Assembly: GCA_022821875.1 (NCBI GenBank)
Contig: JAJECV010000008.1
Coordinates: 1 to 51,158, forward strand
Direction of reading: 5' to 3'
Source: Rhodothermales bacterium
Lineage (GTDB): Bacteria > Bacteroidota > Rhodothermia > Rhodothermales > Bin80
DNA: 51,158 nt
Position numbers and translations under genes: made by a program. Shown one piece after another: positions 9,147-17,828 of this stretch. Position 1 is the first letter of the stretch. Each line of letters opens with the position of its first letter. Under the pieces are notes generated by a model that saw nothing but the letters and a program-made list of their open reading frames with translations, was not told the origin of the DNA and did not search any database.

Positions 9147-9152
9147 TATAAT
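9147..9152 (+). promoter_or_regulatory. Possible -10 box for the nucleotide-sugar operon
   Basis: A perfect TATAAT lies 42 bp before the ATG of the first operon gene. No clear -35 hexamer is seen at 17 bp. This is a candidate only, since promoter consensus in Bacteroidota-type bacteria differs from the sigma-70 textbook form. Confidence 0.35.
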
Positions 9153-9194
9153 GCGTATGCCAATGCACAACTTAGGATTCATCTGTCGCCCCTG

Positions 9195-10139
9195 ATGCCA
9201 CGAACTTTGATTACGGGTGGTGCCGGCTTTCTTGGATCACATTTATGTGACCGGCTGCTGAAAGACGGGCATGATGTGGTCTGTATGGACAACTTCCTGA
9301 CCGGATCCCCCGACAACATTGCACATTTGGCCGGGCACCCCCGCTTCAATTTTCTTGAGCATGATGTGACCGAATATATCACGATAGAGGGGGCACTCGA
9401 CTATGTGCTGCATTTTGCCAGCCCGGCCTCGCCCATTGATTATCTGCGCCTTCCGATTCAAACGCTCAAGGTCGGGGCGCTCGGGACCCATAATGCGCTT
9501 GGACTCACCAAAGCAAAGAATGCCTGTTTCCTTCTGGCATCCACCAGCGAGGTTTATGGAGATGCGATCACACATCCGCAGAAAGAAACGTACTGGGGGA
9601 ACGTCAATCCGGTTGGACTCCGGGGGGTCTATGATGAGGCAAAACGGTTTGCCGAGGCAATCACCATGGCTTATCACCGTCATCATAATTTACAGACACG
9701 CATTGTGCGTATCTTCAACACGTATGGCCCCCGTATGCGCCTCAATGACGGCAGAGCGCTCCCGGCATTTATGCGTCAGGCACTTGTTGGAGCCCCCATC
9801 ACGGTTCACGGAACGGGAGAACAGACCCGCTCATTCACTTATGTAGATGACACGATTGACGGGATCGTGCGACTTCTGCGCAGCAAGGTTACCTCCCCCG
9901 TCAATATTGGGTGCAGAGATGAAATCTCCATCCTTGCGTTTGCAAAAGAAATTATTGCGCTGGTTGGCAGTACAAGCACAATCATCCATGATCCACTCCC
10001 TGAAGATGACCCAAAAAATCGTCAGCCCGATATCTCCATGGCAAACCGGCTCCTGGGCTGGTGTCCCGAAGTGGACCGGAAGGAAGGGCTCCGGCGTACC
10101 CTCTCTTATGTTCTTCAAAAAATCGGCCAAGCATCCTGA
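9195..10139 (+). CDS. UDP-glucuronate decarboxylase (UDP-xylose synthase)
   Basis: This 314-residue extended short-chain dehydrogenase contains [16 protein letters not shown], the NAD-binding GxxGxxG. Family-specific segments are [30 protein letters not shown] and [20 protein letters not shown] with the catalytic Tyr-xxx-Lys, then [11 protein letters not shown]. The combination of YWGNVNP and GVYDEAKR is characteristic of UDP-glucuronate decarboxylases, which make UDP-xylose for surface glycans. It is the first gene of a compact plus-strand operon; the next gene starts 3 bp after its stop. A related epimerase activity cannot be excluded, but the motif match is strong. Confidence 0.88.
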   Translation: MPRTLITGGAGFLGSHLCDRLLKDGHDVVCMDNFLTGSPDNIAHLAGHPRFNFLEHDVTEYITIEGALDYVLHFASPASPIDYLRLPIQTLKVGALGTHNALGLTKAKNACFLLASTSEVYGDAITHPQKETYWGNVNPVGLRGVYDEAKRFAEAITMAYHRHHNLQTRIVRIFNTYGPRMRLNDGRALPAFMRQALVGAPITVHGTGEQTRSFTYVDDTIDGIVRLLRSKVTSPVNIGCRDEISILAFAKEIIALVGSTSTIIHDPLPEDDPKNRQPDISMANRLLGWCPEVDRKEGLRRTLSYVLQKIGQAS

Positions 10140-10142
10140 CCC

Positions 10143-11102
10143 ATGCATCTAACCCATCCTGATGCATCCATTTATGTTGCCGGGCACAGAGGGCTGCTTG
10201 GACGTGCACTAGTCAAGAAACTCCGCACACATGGGTACAGAAATCTGCTCCTTCGAACCCGTGAGGAACTGGACCTGCGGTGCCAGCACTCCGTCAACTC
10301 CTTCTTTGAATCGGAGCGGCCGGAATTTGTGATCCTGGCGGCAGCCCGGGTTGGAGGGATTCTTGCCAATGACCGATATCCGGCAGATTTTCTGGGAGAT
10401 AACCTCCTGATCCAGAACCATGTTCTGGATGCCGCAAGAAAGAACGGGGTAAAGCGTCTCCTTTTTCTGGGAAGCACCTGCATCTATCCCCGGGAAGCCG
10501 AGCAGCCGATGCAGGAAACGGCTCTACTCAGCGGACCGCTTGAAGTGACCAACCGGTGGTATGCGGTTGCCAAGATTACCGGAGTCGTGCAGTGTCAGGC
10601 GCTCCGCCGTCAGCATGGCAGTGATTTTGTAACGGTCATGGCAACCAACCTCTACGGACCGGGAGACAACTTTGACCTCACCTCCAGTCACGTACTGCCG
10701 GCACTCATGCGAAAACTTCACGAAGCGCATACATCCGGGCAGAAGCGCATCTCGGTCTGGGGATCCGGAAGCCCCCGCAGAGAATTTCTCTACAGTGAAG
10801 ACATGGCCGATGCCTGTGTCTTCGTGCTGGAAACGCCCGAAGAACACCTCTTGCATGTTGCTCCAGATTCCATGCTGAATGTGGGCTATGGAAACGATCT
10901 CAGTATCCGGGAATTGTGTGATCTTCTTCAGAACGTCATGGGAACCGACTGCGCACTTGACTTTGACCGTTCCAAACCGGACGGCACCCCGCGCAAACTG
11001 GTTGACGTTTCGCGTCTGATGAAATTGGGATGGAAGGCCCCCACTTCCCTGCAGGATGGGATTCAGAAGACGTATGCGTGGTATAAGTCCGAGTGTCCAT
11101 GA
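10143..11102 (+). CDS. fcl: GDP-L-fucose synthase
   Basis: This 319-residue NAD(P)-dependent epimerase/reductase carries out the second step from GDP-mannose to GDP-L-fucose. Motifs are [17 protein letters not shown] at the N-terminus, [21 protein letters not shown] and the catalytic YAVAKITG (Tyr-xxx-Lys), followed by [13 protein letters not shown] and [10 protein letters not shown]. The stop overlaps the start of gmd in an ATGA arrangement, so the two pathway enzymes are translationally coupled. Order in the operon is the reverse of the reaction order. Confidence 0.94.
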   Translation: MHLTHPDASIYVAGHRGLLGRALVKKLRTHGYRNLLLRTREELDLRCQHSVNSFFESERPEFVILAAARVGGILANDRYPADFLGDNLLIQNHVLDAARKNGVKRLLFLGSTCIYPREAEQPMQETALLSGPLEVTNRWYAVAKITGVVQCQALRRQHGSDFVTVMATNLYGPGDNFDLTSSHVLPALMRKLHEAHTSGQKRISVWGSGSPRREFLYSEDMADACVFVLETPEEHLLHVAPDSMLNVGYGNDLSIRELCDLLQNVMGTDCALDFDRSKPDGTPRKLVDVSRLMKLGWKAPTSLQDGIQKTYAWYKSECP

Positions 11103-12172
11103 AAACGAAAACAGCTCTCATCACCGGTGTCACCGGTCAGGACGGTGCCTACCTGTCCGAACTCCTTCTTGGCAAGGGATACACAGTTCATGGCGTAAAA
11201 CGCCGTGCAAGCCTCTTTAATACGCAGCGGATCGACCATTTATACACGGATCCGCATGTGGACCATGCACAATTTCATCTCCATTACGGGGATCTGACCG
11301 ATTCAACGAACATCATTCGTATTGTGCAGGAGGTTCAGCCGGACGAGATTTATAATCTGGGCGCACAGAGCCATGTTCAGGTCAGCTTTGACACCCCCGA
11401 GTACACTGCGAATGCGGATGCCGTCGGCGTTTTAAGGCTGCTGGAGGCCGTCCGCATCCTGGGGCTGACCGATCAGGTTCGCTTTTATCAGGCCTCCACG
11501 AGTGAACTCTTCGGGAATGCACCGCCCCCGCAATCCGAAACGACCCCGTTCCGCCCCCGCAGCCCCTACGGCGCAGCAAAACTCTACGCGTACTGGATCA
11601 CCGTCAACTACCGGGAGGCCTACAGGATGTACGCCTGTAACGGGATTCTTTTTAACCATGAGAGCCCGCTGCGCGGGGAGACCTTTGTGACTCGAAAAAT
11701 TACCCGGGCTGCCGCGCGAATCCAACTCGGGATTGATCAGAAGTTGTACCTCGGAAACCTGAATGCAAAACGGGACTGGGGGCATGCCCGCGACTATGTG
11801 GAGGGGATGTGGAGAATGCTGCAGCAGGAAAGTCCGCGAGACTATGTGCTGGCGACCGGGCAGACCACCTCTGTACGCGATTTCTGCTCTCTGGCCTTCG
11901 CAGAGATCGGCCTTCCGCTGGAATGGAAAGGTACCGGGAAAGATGAAAAAGGGTACTGTAAAAAGACTGGACGTGCCTTCGTTGAGGTGGATCCCCGATA
12001 TTATCGACCCGCAGAGGTGGATCACTTACTGGGGGATCCATCGCTTGCCTGCCGGGACCTCGGCTGGAAACCCAGCACACCTTTCGATAAGTTGGTCCAG
12101 GAAATGGTCCAGGAGGATCTCCGGCGGGAACAGGCTATTCATTCAGCGGATCCATCTTCCATGCAACCTTGA
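11099..12172 (+). CDS. gmd: GDP-mannose 4,6-dehydratase
   Basis: This protein of about 357 residues catalyses the first step of GDP-L-fucose synthesis from GDP-mannose. Motifs are [66 protein letters not shown] and [12 protein letters not shown] (Tyr-xxx-Lys), then [20 protein letters not shown] chose ATG 11099, which overlaps the fcl stop (ATGA); an in-frame GTG at 11093 would add two residues. Together with fcl it gives a complete GDP-mannose to GDP-fucose route. Confidence 0.95.
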   Translation: MKTKTALITGVTGQDGAYLSELLLGKGYTVHGVKRRASLFNTQRIDHLYTDPHVDHAQFHLHYGDLTDSTNIIRIVQEVQPDEIYNLGAQSHVQVSFDTPEYTANADAVGVLRLLEAVRILGLTDQVRFYQASTSELFGNAPPPQSETTPFRPRSPYGAAKLYAYWITVNYREAYRMYACNGILFNHESPLRGETFVTRKITRAAARIQLGIDQKLYLGNLNAKRDWGHARDYVEGMWRMLQQESPRDYVLATGQTTSVRDFCSLAFAEIGLPLEWKGTGKDEKGYCKKTGRAFVEVDPRYYRPAEVDHLLGDPSLACRDLGWKPSTPFDKLVQEMVQEDLRREQAIHSADPSSMQP

Positions 12173-12199
12173 TCTTCCCCGAAACTGTACTTTCTGCAC

Positions 12200-12949
12200 A
12201 TGCATGAACCTCTGAACGGGATCGTCCTGGCCGGCGGCACCGGCAGCCGATTATACCCGCTGACCAAAGTCACCAACAAGCATTTACTGCCTGTCGGCCG
12301 GTACCCTATGATTTATCACCCGCTCATGCGGCTCCGGGAAGCGGGAATCACGCGGGTTGCCGTGGTCACCAGTCCTGAACACATGGGCGATGTGGTCAAC
12401 CTTCTTGGAAGTGGCCGGGAGCTTGGTCTAGATCTGACCTACCGTGTGCAGGATCAGCCTGGCGGTATCGCACAGGCACTGGGACTATGCGAGAATTTCG
12501 CCGGCGGCAAGCCCTTTCTGGTCGTCCTTGGGGATAACATCCTGGAAGACAGTCTGATGGAGGAAGCAGAGATCTTTCGGCAGCAGCAAAGAGGAGCCCG
12601 CATCCTTTTGAAAGCCGTTCAGGATCCCGAACGTTACGGGGTTCCGAGATTTGAGGGAGAAGAGATTGTCGAAATCATCGAAAAACCTGCATCGCCCCCC
12701 AGCCGGTATGCGGTAACAGGGTTGTATTTTTATGATGCGCAGGTCTTTGACTTTATCCGCACACTCTCTCCGAGTCGTCGCGGCGAATACGAGGTCAGCG
12801 ACCTGAACTCTGCCTACGTCAAACACAGCACCTTAACCTACGGCGTGCTGGATGGGTGGTGGGGAGACGCGGGAACGCTTGCGGGATGGCATCATGCAAA
12901 CGAACTCGCACGTGATCTCATTTACCCGGTACTACCTGCTGAAGCATAA
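12200..12949 (+). CDS. Sugar-1-phosphate nucleotidyltransferase (RmlA-like)
   Basis: This 249-residue protein resembles glucose-1-phosphate thymidylyltransferase but lacks the C-terminal helical extension of RmlA (about 290). Motifs are GIVLAGGTGSRLYPLTKVTNKHLLPV (nucleotide-binding loop with catalytic Arg and Lys), VLGDNILEDS (metal-binding Asp), DPERYGVPRF, EIIEKP and VTGLYFYDAQVF. A probable role is activating a hexose-1-phosphate as dTDP- or UDP-sugar for the cupin-type epimerase directly downstream. It follows gmd by 27 bp. Confidence 0.87.
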   Translation: MHEPLNGIVLAGGTGSRLYPLTKVTNKHLLPVGRYPMIYHPLMRLREAGITRVAVVTSPEHMGDVVNLLGSGRELGLDLTYRVQDQPGGIAQALGLCENFAGGKPFLVVLGDNILEDSLMEEAEIFRQQQRGARILLKAVQDPERYGVPRFEGEEIVEIIEKPASPPSRYAVTGLYFYDAQVFDFIRTLSPSRRGEYEVSDLNSAYVKHSTLTYGVLDGWWGDAGTLAGWHHANELARDLIYPVLPAEA

Positions 12950-13423
12950 ATGAACTGGACCCCGGGGAACGTACACGACTGTATCGTACGGCCGCTGCCT
13001 TGCTATACAGATGAGCGCGGCTGGCTGTCCGAGATCTTTCGACACGATGAACTGGAACCGAAATTCCACCCCGTAATGGCGTATGTTTCACTGACCTGTG
13101 CCGGCATCACCCGCGGCCCGCATGAGCATCGTGACCAGACCGATCTTTTTGCGTTTTTGAATGGCTCCTTCCGACTCTATTTATGGGATCCCCGTAAGGA
13201 CTCCCCGACCTATGGAACGCGGCAGGTGCTGGATACGGGAGCAGAATCGCCGACTACGGTCATAATTCCTCCAGGCGTAATCCACGCGTACCGCAATACG
13301 GGCACATCCGATGCACTTGTCCTCAACTGCCCGAACCGGCTCTATGCCGGAGAAGGCAAACTAGACCCGGTAGATGAAATCCGCTGGGAAGAACGTCCTG
13401 ACCACAACCTAATTCTCGACTAA
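12950..13423 (+). CDS. dTDP-4-dehydrorhamnose 3,5-epimerase-like cupin
   Basis: This 157-residue RmlC-like protein has DERGWLSEIFRHDEL near the N-terminus, GITRGPHEHRDQTDLFAFL with the His that acts as base in RmlC, and a second strand pair TVIIPPGVIHAYRNTG. It is shorter than classical RmlC (about 180), and some homologues of this size act as 3-epimerases or isomerases on keto-sugars. The ATG follows the previous stop directly (TAAATG), so it is translationally linked to the nucleotidyltransferase upstream. No RmlB or RmlD homologue is in the window, so the exact sugar is unclear. Confidence 0.83.
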   Translation: MNWTPGNVHDCIVRPLPCYTDERGWLSEIFRHDELEPKFHPVMAYVSLTCAGITRGPHEHRDQTDLFAFLNGSFRLYLWDPRKDSPTYGTRQVLDTGAESPTTVIIPPGVIHAYRNTGTSDALVLNCPNRLYAGEGKLDPVDEIRWEERPDHNLILD

Positions 13424-13426
13424 ACC

Positions 13427-14425
13427 GTGAAGCTAATTATTCCCATGGCGGGGCGCGGCAAGCGTTTACGCCCTCAGTCGTCCATCACCCCGAAGCCGCT
13501 CATGACCGTACGCGGTCAATGTATGGTTGAGCGTATCATAGAAAAATTCACCCACACATTGCCCCGCCCGATTACGGATGGGATCTTCATTCTTGGACCG
13601 GGATTTGATCGCAAGGCGTACGAGATCCTGGATGCTGTTTGTCAGCGGCACAAAATCCGTCCCCACTATGTGATTCAGGAGGAGGCCAGAGGGACGGCCC
13701 ATGCCGTAATCTGTGCACGGAATTTTTTGGAGGGAGAGGGCGTAGTCGTCTACGCCGACACGGTCTTTGACATGGATCCGGTTCACAATCTGGAACGCAG
13801 TGATGTTGTCGCATGGATCAAAGAGATCGAAGATCCCAGCCGGTTCGGGGTTGCCGTGCGGGAAGGAGATCAGGTCACCGCATTCGTGGAAAAACCGAAA
13901 GAATTCATCTCCAACGAGGCACTCATCGGAATCTACTATGTGCAGCATCTGGAAAAGTTAAAGGCCGCAATCCAGGTACTCTTTGATAAAAATATCTGTG
14001 GCAATGGCGGTGAGTATTATCTGACCGATGCCTTCGACGGCATGTTAAAGGACGGATTGGTTTTTCGGACAGCAGCGGTGAACGCGTGGCTGGACTGCGG
14101 AACCCTGGATGCCTTCATGGACACGACCCGCTATCTGCTGGATCACGAGCCGCAAAGAAGTCCGCGACCCGGCTGCTCAAATTCCATCCTTCACGAGCCC
14201 GTCCATATCGCCGAAGATGCGATCATTGAGAACTCCATTCTGGGGCCTTATGTGAGTGTAGAGGCCGGGGCGCATGTCCGCAATTCAATCCTCCGTGACA
14301 GTATCATTTTTGAGTCCGCACAGGTTCAGAATTCGGTACTTCGAGACTCCATGATTGGTGCACACAGTATCATTACCGGCAGGCCGGATAAAGTCAATGT
14401 TGGGGACCAGTCTCATCTGGAATAA
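13427..14425 (+). CDS. Sugar-phosphate nucleotidyltransferase with left-handed beta-helix tail
   Basis: This 332-residue protein has residues 1-240 as a nucleotidyltransferase domain, with MKLIIPMAGRGKRLRP, TPKPLMTV, DTVFDMDP, EIEDPSRFGVAV and VEKPKEF. Residues 255-325 are hexapeptide repeats typical of a left-handed beta-helix (NSILHEPVHIAEDAIIENS, then NSILGP, NSILRDSII). This plan matches GlmU- or RmlA-like enzymes that activate sugar-1-phosphates. The start is GTG at 13427, three bases after the previous stop; the first internal ATG would cut off the conserved first strand. It is the second, clearly different nucleotidyltransferase in this operon. Confidence 0.86.
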   Translation: MKLIIPMAGRGKRLRPQSSITPKPLMTVRGQCMVERIIEKFTHTLPRPITDGIFILGPGFDRKAYEILDAVCQRHKIRPHYVIQEEARGTAHAVICARNFLEGEGVVVYADTVFDMDPVHNLERSDVVAWIKEIEDPSRFGVAVREGDQVTAFVEKPKEFISNEALIGIYYVQHLEKLKAAIQVLFDKNICGNGGEYYLTDAFDGMLKDGLVFRTAAVNAWLDCGTLDAFMDTTRYLLDHEPQRSPRPGCSNSILHEPVHIAEDAIIENSILGPYVSVEAGAHVRNSILRDSIIFESAQVQNSVLRDSMIGAHSIITGRPDKVNVGDQSHLE

Positions 14426-16050
14426 TGTCCGCGCATGTACTGCAGATCCATCCGAGTGACAATGTCGCCGTTGTGCTGACCTCTGTACCTGCAGGCGCAG
14501 AGGCCCTGCCCGGCTGTGTGACGCAGACCCCCATTCCGGCAAAACACAAGATCGTCATCCGGCCCATCCGGCAATCGCACCCCGTTACCATGTACGGAGT
14601 CACGGTCGGACAGGCCCTTCGTAACCTCTCTCCCGGTGACCGGCTAAGCCGGGCAGATCTGATCCATGACACCTCGGATTACCGGATAAAAGAGAAACCT
14701 CCAATTCCAGACTGGAGTCCCCCGGATGTCTCAAGATGGCAGAATACCGTGTTCCGGGGCTATCACCGGTCGGACGGACAGGTGGGCACGGCGAATTATT
14801 GGATCGTGATGCCGATGGTGTTCTGTGAGAACCGGAATATTGATGTACTCCGCCGCGCATTTGAGGATGAATTGGGATATGGGGTGGTCACGGAATACCG
14901 CCAGCAGGTTGCGGCGCTGGCCCATGCGCACCGCACCGGAAATCCTTCAGTGCCCCTTGAAAAAATCTCGGCCGGATCAAGACTTTTTGAGCATGTGGAC
15001 GGAATACAATTTCTTCCCCATCATCTGGGCTGCGGTGGAACGCGGCAAGATGCCCAATCGCTCTGCGGGCTGTTCGCCGGATATCTGAATCACCCCAATG
15101 TATGCGGCGCAACGGTGCTGAGTCTTGGATGCGAGAATGCGGAAGTGGATCGGCTGATGGAGGAATTGCATACTCGTAACCCGGCATTTGATAAGCCGCT
15201 GCATGTATTCCGGCAACAGTCCTTTGCCAGTGCGGATGCGCTCATCACACAGGCCATTCGCGACACTTTTGCGGGCCTCCAGGAGTCTGACCAGCTTCGC
15301 CGGGCCCCCGCCCCACTCAGCAGACTCACTTTGGGGCTGGAATGCGGCGGATCTGATGGATTCAGCGGGATCACCGCAAACCCTGCCATGGGACACGCGA
15401 CAGACTTGTTGATGGCACTTGGGGGCAAAGCCATTCTGGGGGAGTTCCCGGAACTCTGCGGTCAGGAACAGTCCCTGATTGACCGCTGTATTGATCCCTC
15501 AATTGCAAACCGTTTTGTACACTTAATGGAATCCTATTCCACCTTGGCGGAAGCAGTTGGGTCCGGCTTTGACATGAATCCGACTCCGGGAAATATCCGG
15601 GACGGATTATTAACCGATGCAATGAAGAGCGCCGGTGCTGTACGCAAAGGAGGCACTTCCCCCATCACGGCGGTTCTGGACTATCCTGAATATGCGACCG
15701 AGCCCGGGCTGAACCTCCTTTGCACACCGGGCGGTGATGTGGAGTCAACGACGGCCATTGCGGGAGCAGGTGCCCAGATCATCCTCTTCTCCACAGGAAT
15801 GGGAACACCAACGGGGAATGCGGTTGCACCGGTGATCAAGATCAGCAGTAATTCCCGTCTCGCCAGCCGGATCCCGGACTTGATTGATCTGGATGCCGGA
15901 GGCATCCTTGAGGGTAAGGAAACGATTGAATCTGTCGGCGGACAGATTCTGGATCTAGTTGTGAGGGTCGCAAGCGGGGATCTGATTCCGGCTTCGGTGC
16001 GCCTGGGGCAGAAGGATTTTATCCCATGGAAACGGGGGATCTCTCTGTAG
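14425..16050 (+). CDS. UxaA family altronate/galactarate-type dehydratase
   Basis: This 541-residue protein is full length. The N-terminal SAF-like domain (about 1-85) is followed by the large dehydratase domain. Conserved segments with cysteines proposed to hold the iron or Fe-S centre are HHLGCGGTRQDA, LSLGCENAEVD, LGLECGGSDGFSGITANPAMG and GSGFDMNPTPGNI. Family members dehydrate sugar acids such as D-altronate or galactarate. The start overlaps the preceding stop (TAATG), so it belongs to the nucleotide-sugar operon rather than to a hexuronate catabolic cluster, which is unusual. The substrate is unknown. Confidence 0.88.
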   Translation: MSAHVLQIHPSDNVAVVLTSVPAGAEALPGCVTQTPIPAKHKIVIRPIRQSHPVTMYGVTVGQALRNLSPGDRLSRADLIHDTSDYRIKEKPPIPDWSPPDVSRWQNTVFRGYHRSDGQVGTANYWIVMPMVFCENRNIDVLRRAFEDELGYGVVTEYRQQVAALAHAHRTGNPSVPLEKISAGSRLFEHVDGIQFLPHHLGCGGTRQDAQSLCGLFAGYLNHPNVCGATVLSLGCENAEVDRLMEELHTRNPAFDKPLHVFRQQSFASADALITQAIRDTFAGLQESDQLRRAPAPLSRLTLGLECGGSDGFSGITANPAMGHATDLLMALGGKAILGEFPELCGQEQSLIDRCIDPSIANRFVHLMESYSTLAEAVGSGFDMNPTPGNIRDGLLTDAMKSAGAVRKGGTSPITAVLDYPEYATEPGLNLLCTPGGDVESTTAIAGAGAQIILFSTGMGTPTGNAVAPVIKISSNSRLASRIPDLIDLDAGGILEGKETIESVGGQILDLVVRVASGDLIPASVRLGQKDFIPWKRGISL

Positions 16051-16635
16051 CAAAAGATCACGGAATTGTTCTGATGCAGGGAGTTTGAATGAGCATCCAT
16101 CGCAGTTTAATCCCCATTACGGACACGGCAGTTCTGCCCCTTGCGTCTTTCGCAGCCTCCTTCCACAATGTACCGCATGCCTCCCGAGCCTGATCCTCCT
16201 GCATAAATGAAGGGAATTATATACTCAACCGTAAATCGGCATCGGTTTGAGCATACGATTTAGCTTTTGGGGGTAATTACCTCGTACGGATACACGTCAA
16301 GTAGCCGTTGGGGATTGAACCGGAAACGGCTTTGCGTTTTGCGCCGAAGTCCTTAATTTGTCCCCCTTGGGGAAAACTCTAAGTGTCACCGAGAGAAAAA
16401 ATGCTGTCGCTAGACACCACGCTGGAGATTTGGGGATGCTTCCTGATGGAGTTCCCGGGGCGGACCATCGGCGATCAAATGGCTCAAAGTTCATGGATTG
16501 TCGTTCAACGTGAGGCGATGGGTTAGCGTATCGTTCTACATTAAACCGATAATGCTTACATTTAGGGTGGACGGATGTTGATTTAACACATAATCCACCC
16601 CCTTGACTGACACCTCAATTTGGAATACTATACAG
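16051..16635. other. Gene-free stretch between the sugar operon and the DUF2335-like gene
   Basis: I see no convincing gene here. A 65-codon open frame on the minus strand (16297-16494) has no recognisable motif. The stretch contains a 7-bp inverted repeat (AGCCGTT / AACGGCT, near 16302-16333) and the stem-loop annotated separately at 16565-16600. Confidence 0.5.
16565..16600. repeat. Stem-loop upstream of the DUF2335-like gene
   Basis: The outer arms GGGTGGA (16565-16571) and TCCACCC (16594-16600) enclose inner arms TGTT (16576-16579) and AACA (16585-16588). It lies 35 bp before the ATG and could be an operator or a leader hairpin. No T-run follows it. Confidence 0.4.
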
Positions 16636-17076
16636 ATGAGTACGCACCATTCTTCAAGCAACGGTCATTACAATAACGGCGAATCCGGTCAGGAGAAACC
16701 CGAAGAGAATAAACCTGATCCGCTCAGAGATCCACTCCGTAGATTGCAGGAATGGGTGGATGACGATTCCGCACTTGATCCCTGCCCGATCCCCAGTGCC
16801 CAGGAACTTGCCGAATACGAGAAGGTGCTTCCTGGTGCGGCCGGACGAATTTTGGAACTGGCCGAAAAAGGACACAAACTGAATACGCTTCGAAGTTATG
16901 CAAGACTTCGGTTGCATCGCCGCCTGATCTACCTAGCCTCGTTCATCGCTTTTGTGCTGATGTCTATGGCCGTTATCGGGATGTTCCGGGCGGCACCCTG
17001 GTATGTGATCATTCCATTCGCCTTCTGTGGATCCATTCCCTTTATCCTGATTGAGATCATCGGGATTGGAAAATAA
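16636..17076 (+). CDS. DUF2335-like predicted membrane protein
   Basis: This protein has about 146 residues. A hydrophilic, Asn/Ser/Pro-rich N-terminus is followed by a segment PIPSAQELAEYEKVLPGAAGRILELAEK, a pattern typical of DUF2335 membrane proteins, then a basic stretch RLRLHRRL. Two closely spaced transmembrane helices end the protein (LIYLASFIAFVLMSMAVIG and WYVIIPFAFCGSIPFILIEII). The function of this family is unknown. I chose the ATG at 16636; an in-frame TTG at 16603 would add 11 residues. It is followed by an SRPBCC gene on the same strand about 190 bp later. Confidence 0.75.
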   Translation: MSTHHSSSNGHYNNGESGQEKPEENKPDPLRDPLRRLQEWVDDDSALDPCPIPSAQELAEYEKVLPGAAGRILELAEKGHKLNTLRSYARLRLHRRLIYLASFIAFVLMSMAVIGMFRAAPWYVIIPFAFCGSIPFILIEIIGIGK

Positions 17077-17267
17077 CACGGATCCTGCATATCCCGCAGG
17101 CGACTGTAACATCCAAAGAACCGAGGATCGCACCGCAGCCGAAGATCCAAAAAAAAAAGATTTTCAGGCGGGCTGTACTCCTTCTGCGCTCTGAGGCGTT
17201 TATGTCGCATCTGCCCTGTTGACTGATTTCCAATCTCCTTTATTGCGTGTAAAAACCTGTGTTTCCC

Positions 17268-17750
17268 ATGAAATCCAAAGCAAAACCACGTACGCCGAAC
17301 GACACCGATCTGATCTTCTCCACAAGCCAGTGGCTGCCCGCCCCCCTTGAAGAAACCTTTGCTTTTTTCGGAGAGGCTCGTAATCTGGAGCGAATTACAC
17401 CTCCTTTTCTGCGTTTCCGCATTATGACACCGGGGGCTATTGAGATGCGCCCGGGAGCCCTGATCGACTACCAGTTGCGCGTACGCGGAGTTCCGGTCCG
17501 CTGGCAAACCGAAATCACCGACTGGAACCCTCCAAACAGTTTTACCGATGTACAACTCCGCGGGCCATACCGGAAATGGGTGCATCAGCATACTTTTTGC
17601 TCCGAAAATGGAGGGACAAGAGTGGAGGATACCATCCATTATCTCGTACCCGGGGGCACACTGATTGACCGGCTCATCATTCGCCCTGACCTGCGAAGGA
17701 TCTTTGGATACCGGCGCATAAAAATTGAGGAATTATTCGGGGATTCCTAA
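17268..17750 (+). CDS. SRPBCC family protein (COG4276-like)
   Basis: This 160-residue single-domain START/Bet v1-like lipid- or ligand-binding protein has strong family segments: STSQWLPAPLEETFAFFGEA, NLERITPPFLRFRI, GALIDYQLRVRGVPVRWQTEI, FTDVQLRGPYRKWVHQHTF and VEDTIHYLVPGG. Relatives are often misnamed cell-division inhibitors; the ligand is unknown. I chose ATG 17268; an in-frame GTG at 17259 adds three residues. It is convergent with the large cytochrome dehydrogenase gene, whose stop is 78 bp away. Confidence 0.85.
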   Translation: MKSKAKPRTPNDTDLIFSTSQWLPAPLEETFAFFGEARNLERITPPFLRFRIMTPGAIEMRPGALIDYQLRVRGVPVRWQTEITDWNPPNSFTDVQLRGPYRKWVHQHTFCSENGGTRVEDTIHYLVPGGTLIDRLIIRPDLRRIFGYRRIKIEELFGDS

Positions 17751-17828
17751 TCGAAACATCCTGGAAATGAGTCCGCATCCATCTCGTGTGCACCTCCAGA
17801 AAACGGATCAGCAAGACGAAATACCCTG

